A stretch of DNA of 64,000 nt from Tenrec ecaudatus (GCF_050624435.1 NC_134543.1:125021475-125085474), one strand, 5' to 3'. Shown: positions 1 to 11,841, counted from the stretch's first letter. Program-made: numbers and translations. The notes: generated from the sequence alone by a model not told the origin.

Positions 1-165
1 TATCTCGGTCTGACTGGCTCCGCAAAGGCGCGTGACTTTATAACAGTGGACTATAACAGACTGGCCAGCATTATGAAGAATGGGAATTCCATCACACTGA
101 GTTGTGTGCCTGTGGAACCTGCACACAGACCCTTCAAATAGAGTAAGGGATATTGCTGGTTTTAA
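1..165 (+). repeat. RTE-type LINE fragment (reverse transcriptase region)
   Basis: The window opens inside a decayed RTE (BovB-like) LINE. The stretch reading gaagaatgggaattcc and the following aacctgcacacagac resemble the reverse-transcriptase region of the RTE family common in Afrotheria. Stops and small deletions break the frame. Identification is by remembered family similarity. Confidence 0.55.
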
Positions 166-184
166 ACCAGCAAGAAGTCTGAAG

Positions 185-600
185 ACTCTAGTGCTGCTTT
201 TAACAGAAATAACACATTGGGTGGCTTTAACAAAATGATGTATTTTTTTCACTGTTAGGGGGCTAGAAGCCTGAACTCGGGGTGTGGTGTCTGGGGACTG
301 ATTCGAGGGATGGGCTGGTCTCCGTAGGCTCCGAGGGAAGGTCCATGGGTTGTTCCTTGATGGCTCCAAATCGGCTTTCTCCCATGCCTGCTTGCTTAGT
401 CTGCCAATCTTACTATCTCAAAACAGAGCAAAGTGCACTATACTTTAATACTGCCTCGCTCACATCGCAAAGACCACCCATAGCCAAAGGGGATTCTAAC
501 AAAATGTAACCGAGCCCATTTTCTATGAGTCAGTTCCAAAGGGTGTGAATTTACAACACACATTATTTGGGGGAACATGTTTGAATCCATAGGAGTTATA
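185..600 (+). repeat. LTR-like repeat, MLT1-type (family B)
   Basis: The segment has the MaLR/MLT1 layout read from its 3' end: ctgcttttaacagaaataacac, then a tract matching 'ggctagaagcctga', and at the far end ttacaacacacattatttggggg followed by gaatccatagg. A related copy lies at 52868-53105. No retroviral genes are attached. Confidence 0.5.
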
Positions 601-1690
601 TATGCACAGTTACCATAAGCCTTCCTAAAACGCTTAAGAAAAGCTTTTTGTGTTTTTTAAGTAAGGTGAAACCCACTGTATTTTTATGACCACCACAACA
701 CTTAACTCATGGAAATAAGTGTCCTCATGCATGGCTCCTTTCAATGAGGACGTCGTTTATTTCCCATCGATGCTGAATAGTGGACCTTAACTGTTAGGAG
801 GAGGAGTCAGACAAACGTGTCAGAGAATGAGACCCGTTCCAGTAAGAGTGCCAGGGAATGGAAAGCACGTAGGAAGTCAGACCCGTTTAAAGGTGAATTG
901 TGTAGGCCGTGACTGCTGCGGTGGTCCCCACTCGCTGCCGGGTCTCTGAGCCCCATGGACACAAGTTCTCCATTCTCAGCAGACCCTTTGGGTCCATTGC
1001 AGCTCAGGCCTTGGCCTCTTGTATCTGGATTCCCACTAACAACCTCCAACTACCCGATCTCCTTTCCTTGACACACTTTCCACATGAATCCACTCTGCGT
1101 GCAGCCACCAAAGTCATCTCCAGTCAGAATGTCCAATGGCTCTCCTGGTCCTCAGGGGAAGGGGAAGGCCAAGGCCCTGTCTGACCTGGCTGCAAGGAGT
1201 GTGTATGGGTCCTATTTATTTTGTGGTATTTCCAATGTAGCAAATTATCTTCCTTGTCAACTTCCATGAATAGACTATTTCTAGCAAAATTGTTAAATGA
1301 ATACAGAAGAAATGTTAGGTCTTAGAGACAAATGTAGAGATAGCTCAAATTGATTAAAGTTTATTACACTTAATGTAATAAATTGGCACAATTAGATGTT
1401 AGTGCCACAGTGTTTATGTACTCTTAAGTTTGTCTATTACACTGCTGCATAAGCAGTTTGGGATTCTTTTTCCTGGCCCTCACATACAAAAAGCCCTCAA
1501 GCTCCCTGCCGTGAAGTTGATTCCAAGTCATAACATCCCTGGGCAGTAATGTCCTAATAAGACATGTAGTCCCTGGGTGGCAGGAAGGGTTAGCAGACTT
1601 AGTGCAAAAGGTTTTCGGTCTGAGTCCACTCTGATGCCTCCCAAGAGAGGCCTGGTGACCTACTTCTGAAAAACCAGTGATTAAAAACCC
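601..1690. other. Intronic or upstream DNA, nothing recognised
   Basis: This stretch lies upstream of the first readable APH1B exon and is probably intron 4. I see no exon with convincing splice sites and no repeat that I can name. The short open frames here look like chance. Confidence 0.4.
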
Positions 1691-1694
1691 TGTC

Positions 1695-1885
1695 TGTGTA
1701 TGGGGGAGAGGAGGGAGGTGGGGGTGAAGAGCAGCTGATACCAAGGGCTCAATAGAAAGTAGCCGTCTAGAAAGGAATGATGGCAACATATGTGCAAACA
1801 GGCCTGGTATAACTGATGTGTGGATTGTAATAAGCGTTGTAAGAGCCCTCACTAAAATGATCCCAATAAATAACTAAATAACCCT
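1695..1885 (+). repeat. L1 3' end
   Basis: This is the terminal part of the afrotherian L1 3' UTR seen repeatedly in the window: gcagctgataccaagggctc, gatggcaacatatg, ggattgtaataagcgttgta, and an A-rich end after ccctcactaaaatgat. It is a short 5'-truncated insertion in sense orientation. The remnant of an AfroSINE 3' end follows at about 1895-1945 (caccgtgagttggaattcac). Confidence 0.7.
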
Positions 1886-2404
1886 ACGGAGAACAGTTCT
1901 CTGACACACATGGGATCACCGTGAGTTGGAATTCACTAGATGACAGCCGTTTTTGTTTCTGTTTTACACTATGGGACAGAATGGAATTGAGAAGCCATCA
2001 GTTTCTAAGGCCATGATCTTTTCAGATGCAGACTGCCACAGCTTGCTCCCATGGAGCACCTTGATGGGGCTGGAACTGCCCACCTTCTGGTTCCCACCAA
2101 GCACTAACTGCTGCTCCAAGAGGGCTCCCACTTATTTTCCTACCTGTGTCTCTCACTAGATGGTGCTAATTCCCTTCAGTGGGATTGGCTGCTTTTATAA
2201 AACATTAGCTTAAAAGATTCTTCTTGGAGAACATAAGAAATATGCTGGCAACTAGAGATTAAATTGGTATTTTCTTCATATTCAAGTTGAAATTCAAAGA
2301 AAATAGTCTGTAGCCTACCAGAACGGCAGAGTGTGCTGCGAATATGCCCCCGCAGGATGAAAGAACAACTGTTGTTTTATTGTGCAAGACTTTGTTTCTG
2401 CATC

Positions 2405-2935
2405 ATTCTTCTTTTTTAAATCACTTTATTGGGGGTTCATACAACTCTTATCACAATCCATACATCCACCAATTGTACAAAGCGCACTTGTACATTCACT
2501 ACCCTCATCGTTCTCAAAACATTTGCTCTCCACGTAAGCCCCTGGCATCAGCTCCTCATTTTCCCCCTCCCTCTCCACTCCCCCCTCCCTCATGAACCCT
2601 GATAATTTATAAATTATTATTTTGTTATATTTTACATTGTCCGATGTCTCCCTTCACCCACTTTTCTGTTGTCCTTCCCCCAGAGAGGAGGTTATATGTA
2701 GATCCTTGTAATCGGTTTTCCCTTTCCACCCCACCCTCCCTCCACCCTCCTGGTATCGCCACTCTCACCACTGGTCCTGAAGGCATCATCTGCCCTGGAT
2801 TCCCTGTGTTTCAAGTTCCTGTCTGTACCAGTGTACATGCTCTGGTCTAACCAGACTTGTAAGGTAGAATTGGATTCATGATAGTGGGTGGAGAGGAAGC
2901 ATTTAGGAACTAGAGGAAAGTTGTATCAACATCAT
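2405..2935 (-). repeat. L1 3' end, antisense
   Basis: It begins on the + strand with a T-rich tract, then tttattgggggttcatacaa and cttatcacaatccatacatc, the reverse complement of the afrotherian L1 3' terminus. It continues through the cccttcacccacttttctgt and ccctggattccctgtgtttc blocks. The insertion is 5' truncated near 2935. Confidence 0.75.
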
Positions 2936-3079
2936 TCTTTAGAGCATAAATGTTGAATTCTACACTTTAGAAATTTTTGTTATATGAAAAATCTTAAATA
3001 CTGAAGGTATCTTATATATATATTATTTGTAACTGCCACTGCTACATTTCTGTAGGCATAAGCTCATTTTAAATTTTTC

Positions 3080-3231
3080 AATTAGTTTGTAAAGTTTAAT
3101 GTAAGCATTTTCCACCTTTTCTCCCCTTGCTCAGTCTTATCATTTATGCTGTTATCACATAGTATTCCATTGTGAGAATACATTACAATTAATCCACAAT
3201 GTATCAGTGAGCATTGAGTTGTTCCCAGGCA
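3080..3231 (-). repeat. Old L1 fragment, antisense
   Basis: The words agtattccattgtgag, ttaatccacaatgtatc and gagcattgagttgttccca resemble the widely shared mammalian L1 segment read in antisense. It directly abuts a sense L1 3' region at 3232, so two L1 insertions meet here. Confidence 0.45.
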
Positions 3232-4258
3232 TGCATATATGTAAATACACTTATATACAATGACGGGAGTAGATCTATGTACGTATATTTATTTATAAAG
3301 TATTATGGTAGTGGATGGACATTGGGTCTCCACTCAAGTACTCCCTCCACATAAGAACAGTGTGTTCTACTAACACGGCACTCTGTGATGGTCACCTTCC
3401 CTGACACGATCACCGAAGACAAAATGGGTGCATAAGCAAATGTGGTGAAGAAAGTTGATGGTGCCTGGCTACTAAAAGATATAGCATCTGGGGTCTTAAA
3501 CACTTGAAGATAAACAAGCAGCCATGTAGCTGAGAAGTTTCAAAGTCCACATGGAAGAAGCACCCCAGCCTATATGATCATGAGGTGTCGATGGGATCAG
3601 GTATCAGGCATCAACGACCCAAAACAACAAGAAAAAAGCATACCAATGGGAATGAGGGAGAGGGCGGAGTGGAGACCCAAAGCCTATCAGTATTCAATTG
3701 GACACCCCCTGTCAGAATGGCCATAAGGAAGAGACGAGCCAGTCAGGGTGCAGTATAAAACCAGTGAAACACACAACCTTCCTCTAGTTCTTTAATGCTT
3801 CTTCTCCCTACCCCCACCCCCAACTAACCATGACCCCAATTCTATCTTACAAATCTGGCTAGACCAGAACATGCATAAGAGCTCACAACACAGGGAATGC
3901 AGAACAGATAAACCTCTCGGGACCAATAAGGGGAGCAGTGATGCTAGAGGGAACCTGTCACAATGAGCAGCATATGGCCCCCATCCCAGGGGGATGGACA
4001 ACAGAAAAGTGGGTGAAATGAGACAGCAGTTTGTGTAAGACATGTGAAAAAATAATAATTTATAAATGATCAAGGGGGCATGGAGGAGGGAAATGAAAAA
4101 ATGAGGATCTGATGCCAGGGTCTCAAGTAGAAAGAAAATGTTCTGAAAAAGATGATGACAACATATGTACAGATGTGTTTGACAAAATGAATATGTATAT
4201 GGATTGTGATAAAGCTGTAGGAGCCCCCAATAAAATAAAATTTAAATTAAAAAAATCA
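3232..4258 (+). repeat. L1 3' UTR, near full length
   Basis: This is a roughly 1-kb copy of the afrotherian L1 3' UTR, sense orientation, ending in gagcccccaataaaataaa and an A-rich tail. Internal landmarks shared with the 47340 copy include gatggacattgggtctccac, gtggtgaagaaagttgatgg, tagcatctggggtcttaaa and gacgagccagtcagggtgca. The open frame running through 4112-4663 crosses the L1 end and is not a gene. Confidence 0.8.
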
Positions 4259-4261
4259 AAA

Positions 4262-5318
4262 GCATTCTATCGGCACGTAATCCGCAGATCATGCAATTCG
4301 GTAGTTGAGTCATATGGAGCAGAGTTGTGCCGTCATCACTCTGCAGTCAGTTGCAGGGCATTGTCCTCGTTCGCAGGCAGTTGTTGGCGTCCCAGTTCCT
4401 TGAGCCGCCTCCGCCGTCCTTCCCAAGAAACCGTCAATGAAGGCATTAAGTTACTGTCTATTGATTTACCTGTCCTGGATTTCAAGTGCAGAAAAACATA
4501 TTCCCCACCCCCCACCTCCAAAAAGAAGCCAAAAATTAACAATTATGAAGGAAAACAAAGAAAAACTTCAATTGAAAATAAAGGAGTTAACAGGAAAAAT
4601 CTGTGTGCATTCATCAAGTGCAATATCAATTGGCTGCAATTTTTATATAATTATTGTATTTAAAATAACAAAATTCAATGAAGTTTGAACTTCAAGTTTA
4701 TTCTGAGTAGTGCTTTTACATGTATAGAAGGGAGACCGTTTTAATTCCAGAAAAAGCAAATGGCTTGAAGAGGCTGGGTACAGGAGAGGTCCCAGTACAG
4801 ACGGGAATTCAGAAGATCCCCGAGTGGCTAGTTCGCTCAGTGATTGAATCTTACCGTGGATGGTGGTGTGACGGGCTACGCGCCCACGAGGGCAGCAGGT
4901 TGAGCCCAGAGGATTTGGGTGATGGCTAGATGGTCTCCAGCCCTCTGCCCAGCCATATGTATTGAAATGAAAACACAGAAATCTGGCAGGAAAGAAAGGA
5001 TTTGCGACTTTGGGTGGGGGAAATTCATTGGCAGATTAATTTTGATCAGGGATTTCTTTAAAGTGACTGGTTTCCTGCATAAGAAAACCCCAAATCAAAG
5101 CAAGATCTGTTATCAGCTTCTCTCTTACAAAATTGTACTTTTTAAGATTATCTTCTTCTCTTGGTTGTTGTGTGTGTTTTGTTATAAAGATCTGAAGTTT
5201 CACTTTAGAGAGGGGACTGGTTTTAAATGCAGATATTCCTTTAAATAGAGCAATGTCTCTTAATTAATGTGGAAGGTAATTAGTGGAGGTGGAGGCTGGG
5301 AGCTATTAGGAGTGGTCT
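4262..5318. other. Intronic DNA, no clear feature
   Basis: An L1-like fragment may occupy about 4262-4440 (gttgagtcatatggagcaga, gttgtgccgtcatcac). Otherwise I see no exon or named repeat before the SPIN element. APH1B exon 4 was looked for by its expected protein and not found. Confidence 0.35.
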
Positions 5319-5323
5319 CAGAG

Positions 5324-5518
5324 CAGCTGTTCTCAACCTGTGGGTCGCAACCCCTTTGGGGGCAAAATGACCCTTTCACAGGGGTCACCCGATTCATAAC
5401 AGTCGCAAAATGACAGTGATGAAGTTGCATCGAAAGTAATGTCATGGTTGAGGCGGGGTTGTCACAACATGAGGAGCTGGATGAAAGGGCCGCGGCGTTA
5501 GGACGGTTGAGAGCCGTG
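5324..5518 (+). mobile_element. SPIN (hAT) non-autonomous transposon, copy 1
   Basis: A roughly 195-bp element starts with gttctcaacctgtgggtcgc and ends with ggttgagagccgtg, the terminal inverted repeats of the SPIN hAT family. The body has the expected ggggtcacccgattcataac and aaaatgacagtgatgaagtt blocks. SPIN is a horizontally transferred hAT family known from tenrec, bushbaby, some bats, murine rodents, opossum, anole and frog. No transposase is encoded. Confidence 0.9.
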
Positions 5519-5718
5519 ACAGTATTCCCCTGGCCTTATTAAACCAATTTCACCTGCTGGAGCAGAAGGGCCCAGGAGAGGCAACGTGGCTGAGAAGGGA
5601 CCCAGCCTGCCCCTGGGGCCTAGCACTGCGGTGTGCCTGAGAGCAGGGCAGTGCCCGGGCGGGCCCGGGCTCCGTGTCCACGGTCAGTGTCACAGCCCCA
5701 TGCCGACCTCTCTTTCAG

Positions 5719-5846
5719 CCTTCATGACGCTGGTTCTCATTTTGCTGCACCTGTTCTGGGGAATCGTGTTCTTTGACGGCTGCGAGAAGAAAAGGTGGCA
5801 TACACTGCTTCTGGTTCTCCTGACCCATCTGTTCGTGTCAGCCCTG
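5719..5846 (+). CDS. APH1B: APH1B penultimate coding exon (exon 5)
   Basis: The exon is 128 nt: two bases finishing an Ala codon, then 42 codons, ending in phase 0. The acceptor is tctctttcag and the donor is gtgagt. It encodes FMTLVLILLHLFWG, then FFDGCEKKRW, then LLTHLFVSAL. Human APH1B has Gln at the final position, where this copy has Leu (codon ctg); CAG to CTG is a single change just before the donor. The conserved histidines are present. Confidence 0.95.
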
Positions 5847-8800
5847 GTGAGTGCCGCCCCGCAGGTCCCCCTCCTCTCTGGAACGCAGCACCTTGTCGTA
5901 AAGAACCCGGAACCCCAGGTCAGCAGCTGGACTGCCCCTGGGAGAGAGATGTGACGCTCTGCCCCGAGACGGTCTCGGCTTGTAGAGCCCAGTCAGCAGT
6001 CCTGCTCGCCTCGGGTTTCCTCTGAGTCGGAATCAGCGTGACGGCAGTGGGCTTACCTCCTATCTAAAATGTCGCCCTACAGTGGAAGATTTCAGAGAAT
6101 GATTGTTGACGTAATTACGTTCTCAGAAATCACATGCACGAAGGACTGCGTTTGCATTCGAAGTGCGCACCACAACACGAACCCACCTCGCTAACCAGAG
6201 CCTAGATGACAAGTCAAACCAGACTGTCGGCCCCCAGGGCCGCCTCACGCCCCCTCCCCTCGTGCCCTTGCACGGCAGCCACTCCGGGCTGCTGGCCCGT
6301 CAGGTGGCTCTGCCTCGTGGTGTTTTATGTCAGCAGAATCACCTCTGCGTTTTGTGTCTGCCTTTTTTGTGCAGCGTTATGTTTGCAAGATAGATGAGGG
6401 AACTTCAAAAAGTTTGTATTTCTCTCTGAACTTTTTGTGGAATTAAGTTCACTGGCCTTGTCCACGAATGTTTTGACGCCCCTCATAGCTGTGTCGAGGT
6501 ACGGTTGTGTGGCTGTACTTGCCTTATTCGAAGCGTATCCCTTCTGCAATGGAGACCTAGGGGTTCGGCTTCCGGCTCTTCCCTCCGATGACTGTTGTGC
6601 TATGACCAGTTTGGTGTCTGTCTCTTGGTCAACATCTGCACACGTCTTTCCTGTATGTGCTGGGTGTGGGGTATGCATCGGTCAACTGTCCTCACTGCTG
6701 CATTTCCCAGGGTGCGTGAGTTGCCATTCCTCTACCTCCTCTCCGCACGGGCTGGCCTCCTCCTTCAGGCTGGTCATCCCGCTGGCTTGCCTTGGTGTCA
6801 CATCATAGCTTTAACTTAGTTGAATCCCTGATGATTAATGCGAGAACACTTCACCATGGACTGTCGACTATTTGGAGAATTACTTGGTGAAGTGGTTCTT
6901 CACATCTTTTGCCCAGCGTCTTATAGGGTGGTCCATCATTTTCGTTTTGATCGATGGATGTTCTTCATATATTACACAAGAGAGCCCTCTGTCAGATGTC
7001 GTACATATAACTTCTACTCTGGTCTGACTTTGGATTCTCTTGGTTTTTTGATGACCAGGTTTTTAATTTTAAGGTCGTCCAATTTATTTTTTTCTTGGTG
7101 ATTTTACACTTCTAATGTCCTGTTTGAGAAATAAGACTCATGTGTTTCAATCATTTAACTTTATTTTGCTACTTGTGTATTCTAACATTCTACAGTAATT
7201 CTGGATTTCTGTTTTAAAGAGGAAAAAAAAATTCTAATGAAAAATGCAAGAGAGCTTACTTCCCTGTAAAGTGGGTTAGATTTTGAGACGTAGAACTATT
7301 CTGAAGAGGACAGAAAATGCCCAGCTCTTGTCATGTCCACCAGCACCACCACCGTGTGCAGTCTGAAACCAGCTCAACGTCACCCTCCCCGGTCTGCTGG
7401 TTTCACCACAGCCTCCTGGAACCGCTTCACTGTGGCTTTAAAGTCACAATCGGGCCATTCTTCAGCTCACCTACCTAAAGTTCTGCTTGTCTACAGAGAA
7501 AGTCCCTGCTCCTTCCTTTTAACACAGCATTGCCAGCCCCTGCCTGCTTCTCTGACCTCCCATGCGCCTGGCTCCATCACTGCTTGTCATTGGCATTGAC
7601 CCCTTCTCAGGCTCCAGGTGCCCAAGCTCATTGCTCTCTTTTACTTGCGCTCCTCTTGGTTGGGAATGGCCTGATCCCTCATCGCTTGACTCATTCAACC
7701 TCCCCCTTGAGGGTCTCCGCTTTCACTTCCTCAGGGCCCCTGTTGACCACGTGAGCAGATCACCTGGTGCTTGTCCATCCTGGTAGCATCATCCCAAGTA
7801 CAATGATTCTGGCGTGCACAGCGCCTTGGAAGCTGACAGAGATGCTGTTCCTTACCTAAAGCAGTTTGAGACGGTCTCGTGTTCGTGCACATCCCAAAGG
7901 CAGACTGAATTAACAGAGATCATCGTAAGCCAAGGCCCAGATGACAGAACATGGCCTTCTCCTGGACTTCCCATTGGGTCCTGGCTTCTGACAACCTCTT
8001 AGGGTTCCCACCTGAGCACAACAAAGCACGCACGGGCTCTAAGGGCGGTGGCTGCTGACGGGTTCCTGCATTAGCTCTGTGGGTCCTCTGCCTTAGTGCG
8101 CCTCAACAGAGGGGCGTGGGGCGCGGTGGTTAGCGCTCGCTGCTGACCTCTAGGCCGTGGTCTGACATGCTCAGATTCCTTACAGCCCTAGAGTTCAAAC
8201 ACTTACTGTCACCCATTTTTAAAACTGTTCCCCAAAGCCTTAGAGGCTCCTGGAGGTCTCCTTTAGGGGTCACAGGAGCAAGGTCCAGCAGGGACAATGA
8301 GACCTGCAGCTCCCCAGCCCCTGGGTAAAAAGAGAAGTTCCACTTTTATTGGTTTCATTTGCTTTCTTTTTTTTTTTTTATGTGTGTTTTCTTACTCTGT
8401 ACTAACATTTCATTTGAAAACACTTGAGAAGTCAGTGCCCTGGTTATTTACAGTGTATTTTAAAAACTGCAAAAACACCACAAACTCAGTTGCCATGGAG
8501 TGAATCCCGACTCATTTATTCACAGAGTGTAATAGATAGGATAAGCTGGAGACCAGACCAAAAAGTCTTGGAGTCCTTGAAGAACTGGACCTCCCCCGCA
8601 TGCTGAAGGGTCACTGAATCAGGCCCTGGGGCTCGGGGTGCGGCTCCCGACAGCATCCCCTTTATCTGCGGGGTCACCCTACTTGTCCCGACAGCATCCC
8701 CTTTATCTGCGGGGTCACCCTACTTGTCCCGACAGCATCCCCTTTATCTGCGGGGTCACCCTACTTGTCCCGACAGCATCCCCTTTATCTGCGGGGTCAC

Positions 8801-9013
8801 TCTACTTGCCACGCTTCTCCAGGCTGATGTGTGCTTCCTTTGCAGACCCTGGTGAGCCCTCATTACGGGGTTAACCTGGCGTTGGCCTACGCGGTGCTGG
8901 TGCTCATGGGTGTCTGGGCCTTCTTCGTGGCTGGGGGCTCCGGCCGGACCCTGAAGCTCTGCCTGCTCTGCCAGGACAAGGACTTCCTTCTGTTCAGCCA
9001 GCGCTCCAGATAA
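5719..9013 (+). CDS. APH1B: APH1B, last two coding exons (partial gene)
   Basis: This is the C-terminal part of Aph-1B, a multipass membrane subunit of gamma-secretase, which cleaves Notch, APP and other type I proteins. APH1 scaffolds nicastrin and presenilin. Two exons can be read: 5719-5846 and 8846-9013, joined by a 3.0-kb intron with GT and AG ends. The first encodes a hydrophobic segment with FWGIVFFDGCEKK and then LLTHLFVSA; the two family histidines needed for complex assembly (human H171 and H197) are the ones in LLHLFWG and LLTHLF. The second encodes the last transmembrane helix and ends SQRSR-stop, typical of APH1B rather than APH1A. Exons 1 to 4 are not found and presumably lie left of the window. 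The convergent neighbour CA12 matches human synteny. Both exons are open with no frameshift, so the gene looks intact here. Confidence 0.95.
6860..7150 (-). repeat. L1 fragment, antisense
   Basis: On the + strand the words gttcttcatatattacacaa, gagagccctctgtcagatgt, tttttaattttaaggtcgtc and aatttatttttttcttgg follow the order of the common mammalian L1 segment read in antisense. It is truncated at both ends. Confidence 0.6.
8646..8809 (+). repeat. Minisatellite, 4 x 41 bp, beside APH1B last exon
   Basis: Four tandem 41-bp units begin at 8646, 8687, 8728 and 8769. The first three are identical over the unit, and the fourth differs by a c-to-t change and at its end. Each junction reads acttgtcccgacag, a pyrimidine-containing tract followed by AG. 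The array ends 36 bp before the true acceptor of the final APH1B exon. Confidence 0.97.
8846..9013 (+). CDS. APH1B: APH1B last coding exon with stop
   Basis: The acceptor is gcttcctttgcag. The exon starts in phase 0 and encodes 55 residues plus TAA at 9011-9013, the same length as the human exon. It starts TLVSPHYGVNLALAYA, carries the last membrane helix (AVLVLMGVWAFFVAGG), and ends LKLCLLCQDKDFLLFSQRSR. The CLLCQDK..LL..QRSR tail is diagnostic of APH1B. Confidence 0.97.
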   Translation, partial: TLVSPHYGVNLALAYAVLVLMGVWAFFVAGGSGRTLKLCLLCQDKDFLLFSQRSR

Positions 9014-10463
9014 CCTCCAGGAGGCAGCGCCCCCGGCAGCAGGCCACGTCTTTGAGCCGGCACAGGCACAGCTGCGCCTCCTTCTCAAAGTGGCCTTCCT
9101 GAGGGGATTTGGGGAAAATGAAACTGTCTAGATACAGGCCCCACTCACATGGCTCTCGGGCCACAGCTGCCCTAGTGTGTGTGTCCCCTGCACGCAAGAG
9201 CCTCCTGGGGAGCCTAAACAATGCCCATGTCTGGGCTCCACCTGGCAGATTGAATTGCTTAGGGCCCCTGGTGTTCTCTGGCACATGGGCAGCCTGAGGA
9301 TGGAAGAACCGGGGCTCTAGCTGCCTCCTGACCTAGGCTGGACAAGAAACACCGGAATGGCAAATGCTGGTTAGTCTGTTTACGCACTGAAGTTACAAAA
9401 GCCGAAAGGGCTCTGTAGCTCCCTGCTCCGCTGTCATGGGTATGCCTGGCACTCTGTGCCCAAGACCCTGCCGTGGGAGCTAAACCCAGCCGTACATGTA
9501 GCCAAGGAAGACACTGATTAGTAAGCTGCATTTATTTCTCTGTTTTGTTTTGTTTGCTCATTCTAGATAGTTCTTTTTGAGACACTGATGACATTGGTTT
9601 TGAGCCTGGGTTCAATTTCTTTAACGAAACCTGGTGACTTTCTGGCTCCTTGGCGTCGAAGGTCATTCGTGGGGAAGCCCTGCTGGCTGCAGTGTTTAAC
9701 ATCTGGGGCGCTCATTGCCCGGCTTGTTGAGGCAGAGCCAGCGGTTCACCTCAGTTAGGTGCTGGGTGTGGAAGGTACCTAGGACAGGCTGCCTTGAGCG
9801 GTGGCAGGCTAGCCCCAAACTTGAGGACACTAAGCCACCAGAGTGGTGCGGACATTCTCATTTGGCTCCCGTGAAGCTGTAATGCACAACACTTTCCCTC
9901 AAAATAAGGTAGTGTAAAAAATGGAAATAGATCGTTAAGTTGTCAAGTTAATGCCTTTACAGAATCCATATGGGTAAGTTTAGTAACATTCGGTGGGTTT
10001 GGGTCACAAAGTCAGCATCCCTGCCATAGGAAGACAGACCCAAAGCACCCATTCAGCTTCTTACCCACCACGTTGAAGCCCTCCAGCAGAACATGCGGAG
10101 GGCACAGCAGAGACTCGGCAGATGGGTGGATGGGGCAACACTTTGACGATGCATGTTCACAGCAGGAACGTGGCCAATATTTTGAGGGACCAGAAATTAA
10201 CCTTTATCAGTTAACAATCAGACACACACACACACACACCCATGTGGAAGTTACAGGGACATCTTAACCTAGAGATGCGAGAGGAGAAAGGCTGGCCTTT
10301 GCACCTTTCCAGCGTCACGCAGTTTCCTCCTCAGACTAGTGAGCCAAGGGCACAGGGACTGAAGAGTGGACCACTGTGCAAACTTAGGGAGTACGATTCC
10401 AAGGGGCTGGAAGTTAAATTCTCACCAGAGTGTGGTATGCTTTGAGTAGTCGAATAAATACAT

Positions 10464-10530
10464 ATGCAAGGGGGCTTCAGGAAGTCCATTGAAAAATGGA
10501 AATTAAAGATAAAGAAATTTTCCTATGAAC
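10464..10530. mobile_element. Mariner-type MITE candidate
   Basis: The element begins gggggcttcaggaagtcc and its far side reads ttttcctatgaactctgatg, an imperfect inverted repeat like the short palindromic mariner MITEs (MADE1-like). Similar cores lie at 19646-19725 and 52388-52442. Family assignment is tentative. Confidence 0.45.
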
Positions 10531-11841
10531 TCTGATGCCCCGCTTGTGTGTATATTTGTCTATGTGTGTTTATGTAATATATATATTTGGTCATTACTGC
10601 TGACTTACAAATGTCTGATAAAATGTTTATAGATTTGGAATGCATTAAAGATGTGAGAAGATTGTCATACTTGAGCCCCGAGGATGTCTTCTAGGCATTA
10701 GTAGTTTAATAGTAAGTAGAGAAGCCGAGGTATTACAAAACCTCATTTATTAAACAAAAACTTCTCAGGTGAGAAGGAACTTTTCTTTGATGGGAGCCTG
10801 TTGTCACAGGGCAGGAGCCCGTCGGCTCCTCGGAGATTGTTAGGAGCGCGTGGCCCAGGCTCCCGAGAACCACAGTCCGCCCGACGGCCCGTGTTTCTGG
10901 TGGCCTTGCCCGGAGCACCGCCGAGGGCATGCACACCTGGACTTCTGCCACTCCCGGGCAAGCAGGAAGATGCCTCTTGCTTCTTTTTGGCCTGTCTATT
11001 CCAAGGTGAGCTCTCTGCGCCTGTGAGGACGTGCTGAGCAGCTTGGGCTGTGTTTGGCTGAGTCAGCATTGGTGTTGGGCTTGTGATACCTGTTGCAGAC
11101 ATGGCCGTGGGAGCGAGCGAGAGCCGTTTCACTGCGCTCTACTGAAAGCTGTCTGCTTCTGGATTTAGGCCTCACTCCTCTGGATGCACATTGCTGACTG
11201 GGGAGGCCTGTCGCTCCCCGCCTGGCCTGCCCGACTGCCCACGCAGCAGCAGCAGCAGCCTCTCCTCGAGCGTCTGCAAAGGAAGTGGCTTCTGAGCCCA
11301 GTGTGCATGCCTCTCTTCTTGAGCTCCCAGTGGCAGTTCGCACCTACAGCGCTCCGTGTTGTAGCAGCATCCAAGGTAACCACGCAGGCTTCCTCTGACC
11401 TTGTGTCCCTCCTGCTCGCGTCTACCTTACCCCAGGTTGGAGCTAGCCATCGACATGGGCCTGCAGGCTCTGGTGAGGCCTGTCTGCAGGTCCCGGGGGC
11501 CAGCCTGTCACAGACATCATCTCTGTTTCTTCTGGCCCCACCATCCCTCCCCCCAGATAGACAGGCAGATGCCACCGTACGTCTACTTTCAAAGTGTTTT
11601 GTTTAAAGTGTCGAGTATTTTGTTTATGTTGTTTACATGTCTCATTTAGTAATTCTGTAATGAATAATTATCATAAGTTAAAACATTATTTTATTAAATT
11701 GTAGTTGGAAGAGGTGGGTCCTGTGTGCAAACTCTGTAACTTTGTGTAAGTTCTACTTTTATGTTATACAGACTTGCCATGTCAGACTGCTTCCATGTAG
11801 AACGCAGTAGGCTCTTTGCACACCTGTGTTTGTCAGTGAAC

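Larger units (their letters stand above)
5847..8845 (+). other. APH1B: APH1B intron 5
   Basis: This 3.0-kb intron holds AfroSINE scraps (about 6022-6053, 8115-8200, 8480-8540), a possible mariner-end scrap at 6400-6446, an antisense L1 fragment at 6860-7150, and a four-unit minisatellite at 8646-8809 just before the acceptor. The 7290-8000 part has weak L2-like character that I cannot confirm. Confidence 0.7.

Noticed and set aside
4112-4663. 183-codon open frame on the + strand
   Set aside because: It begins in an L1 3' UTR, crosses its A-rich end and continues into unrelated DNA. No protein family features.
1-5700. APH1B exon 4 and earlier exons
   Set aside because: Searched for the expected protein words (for example SFVNTLSD, GIHGDSPQFF) in all forward frames and found none; they probably lie outside the window.
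10800-11300. CpG-island promoter in the APH1B downstream region
   Set aside because: GC-rich, but the CpG density is patchy, and there is no associated first exon on either strand.
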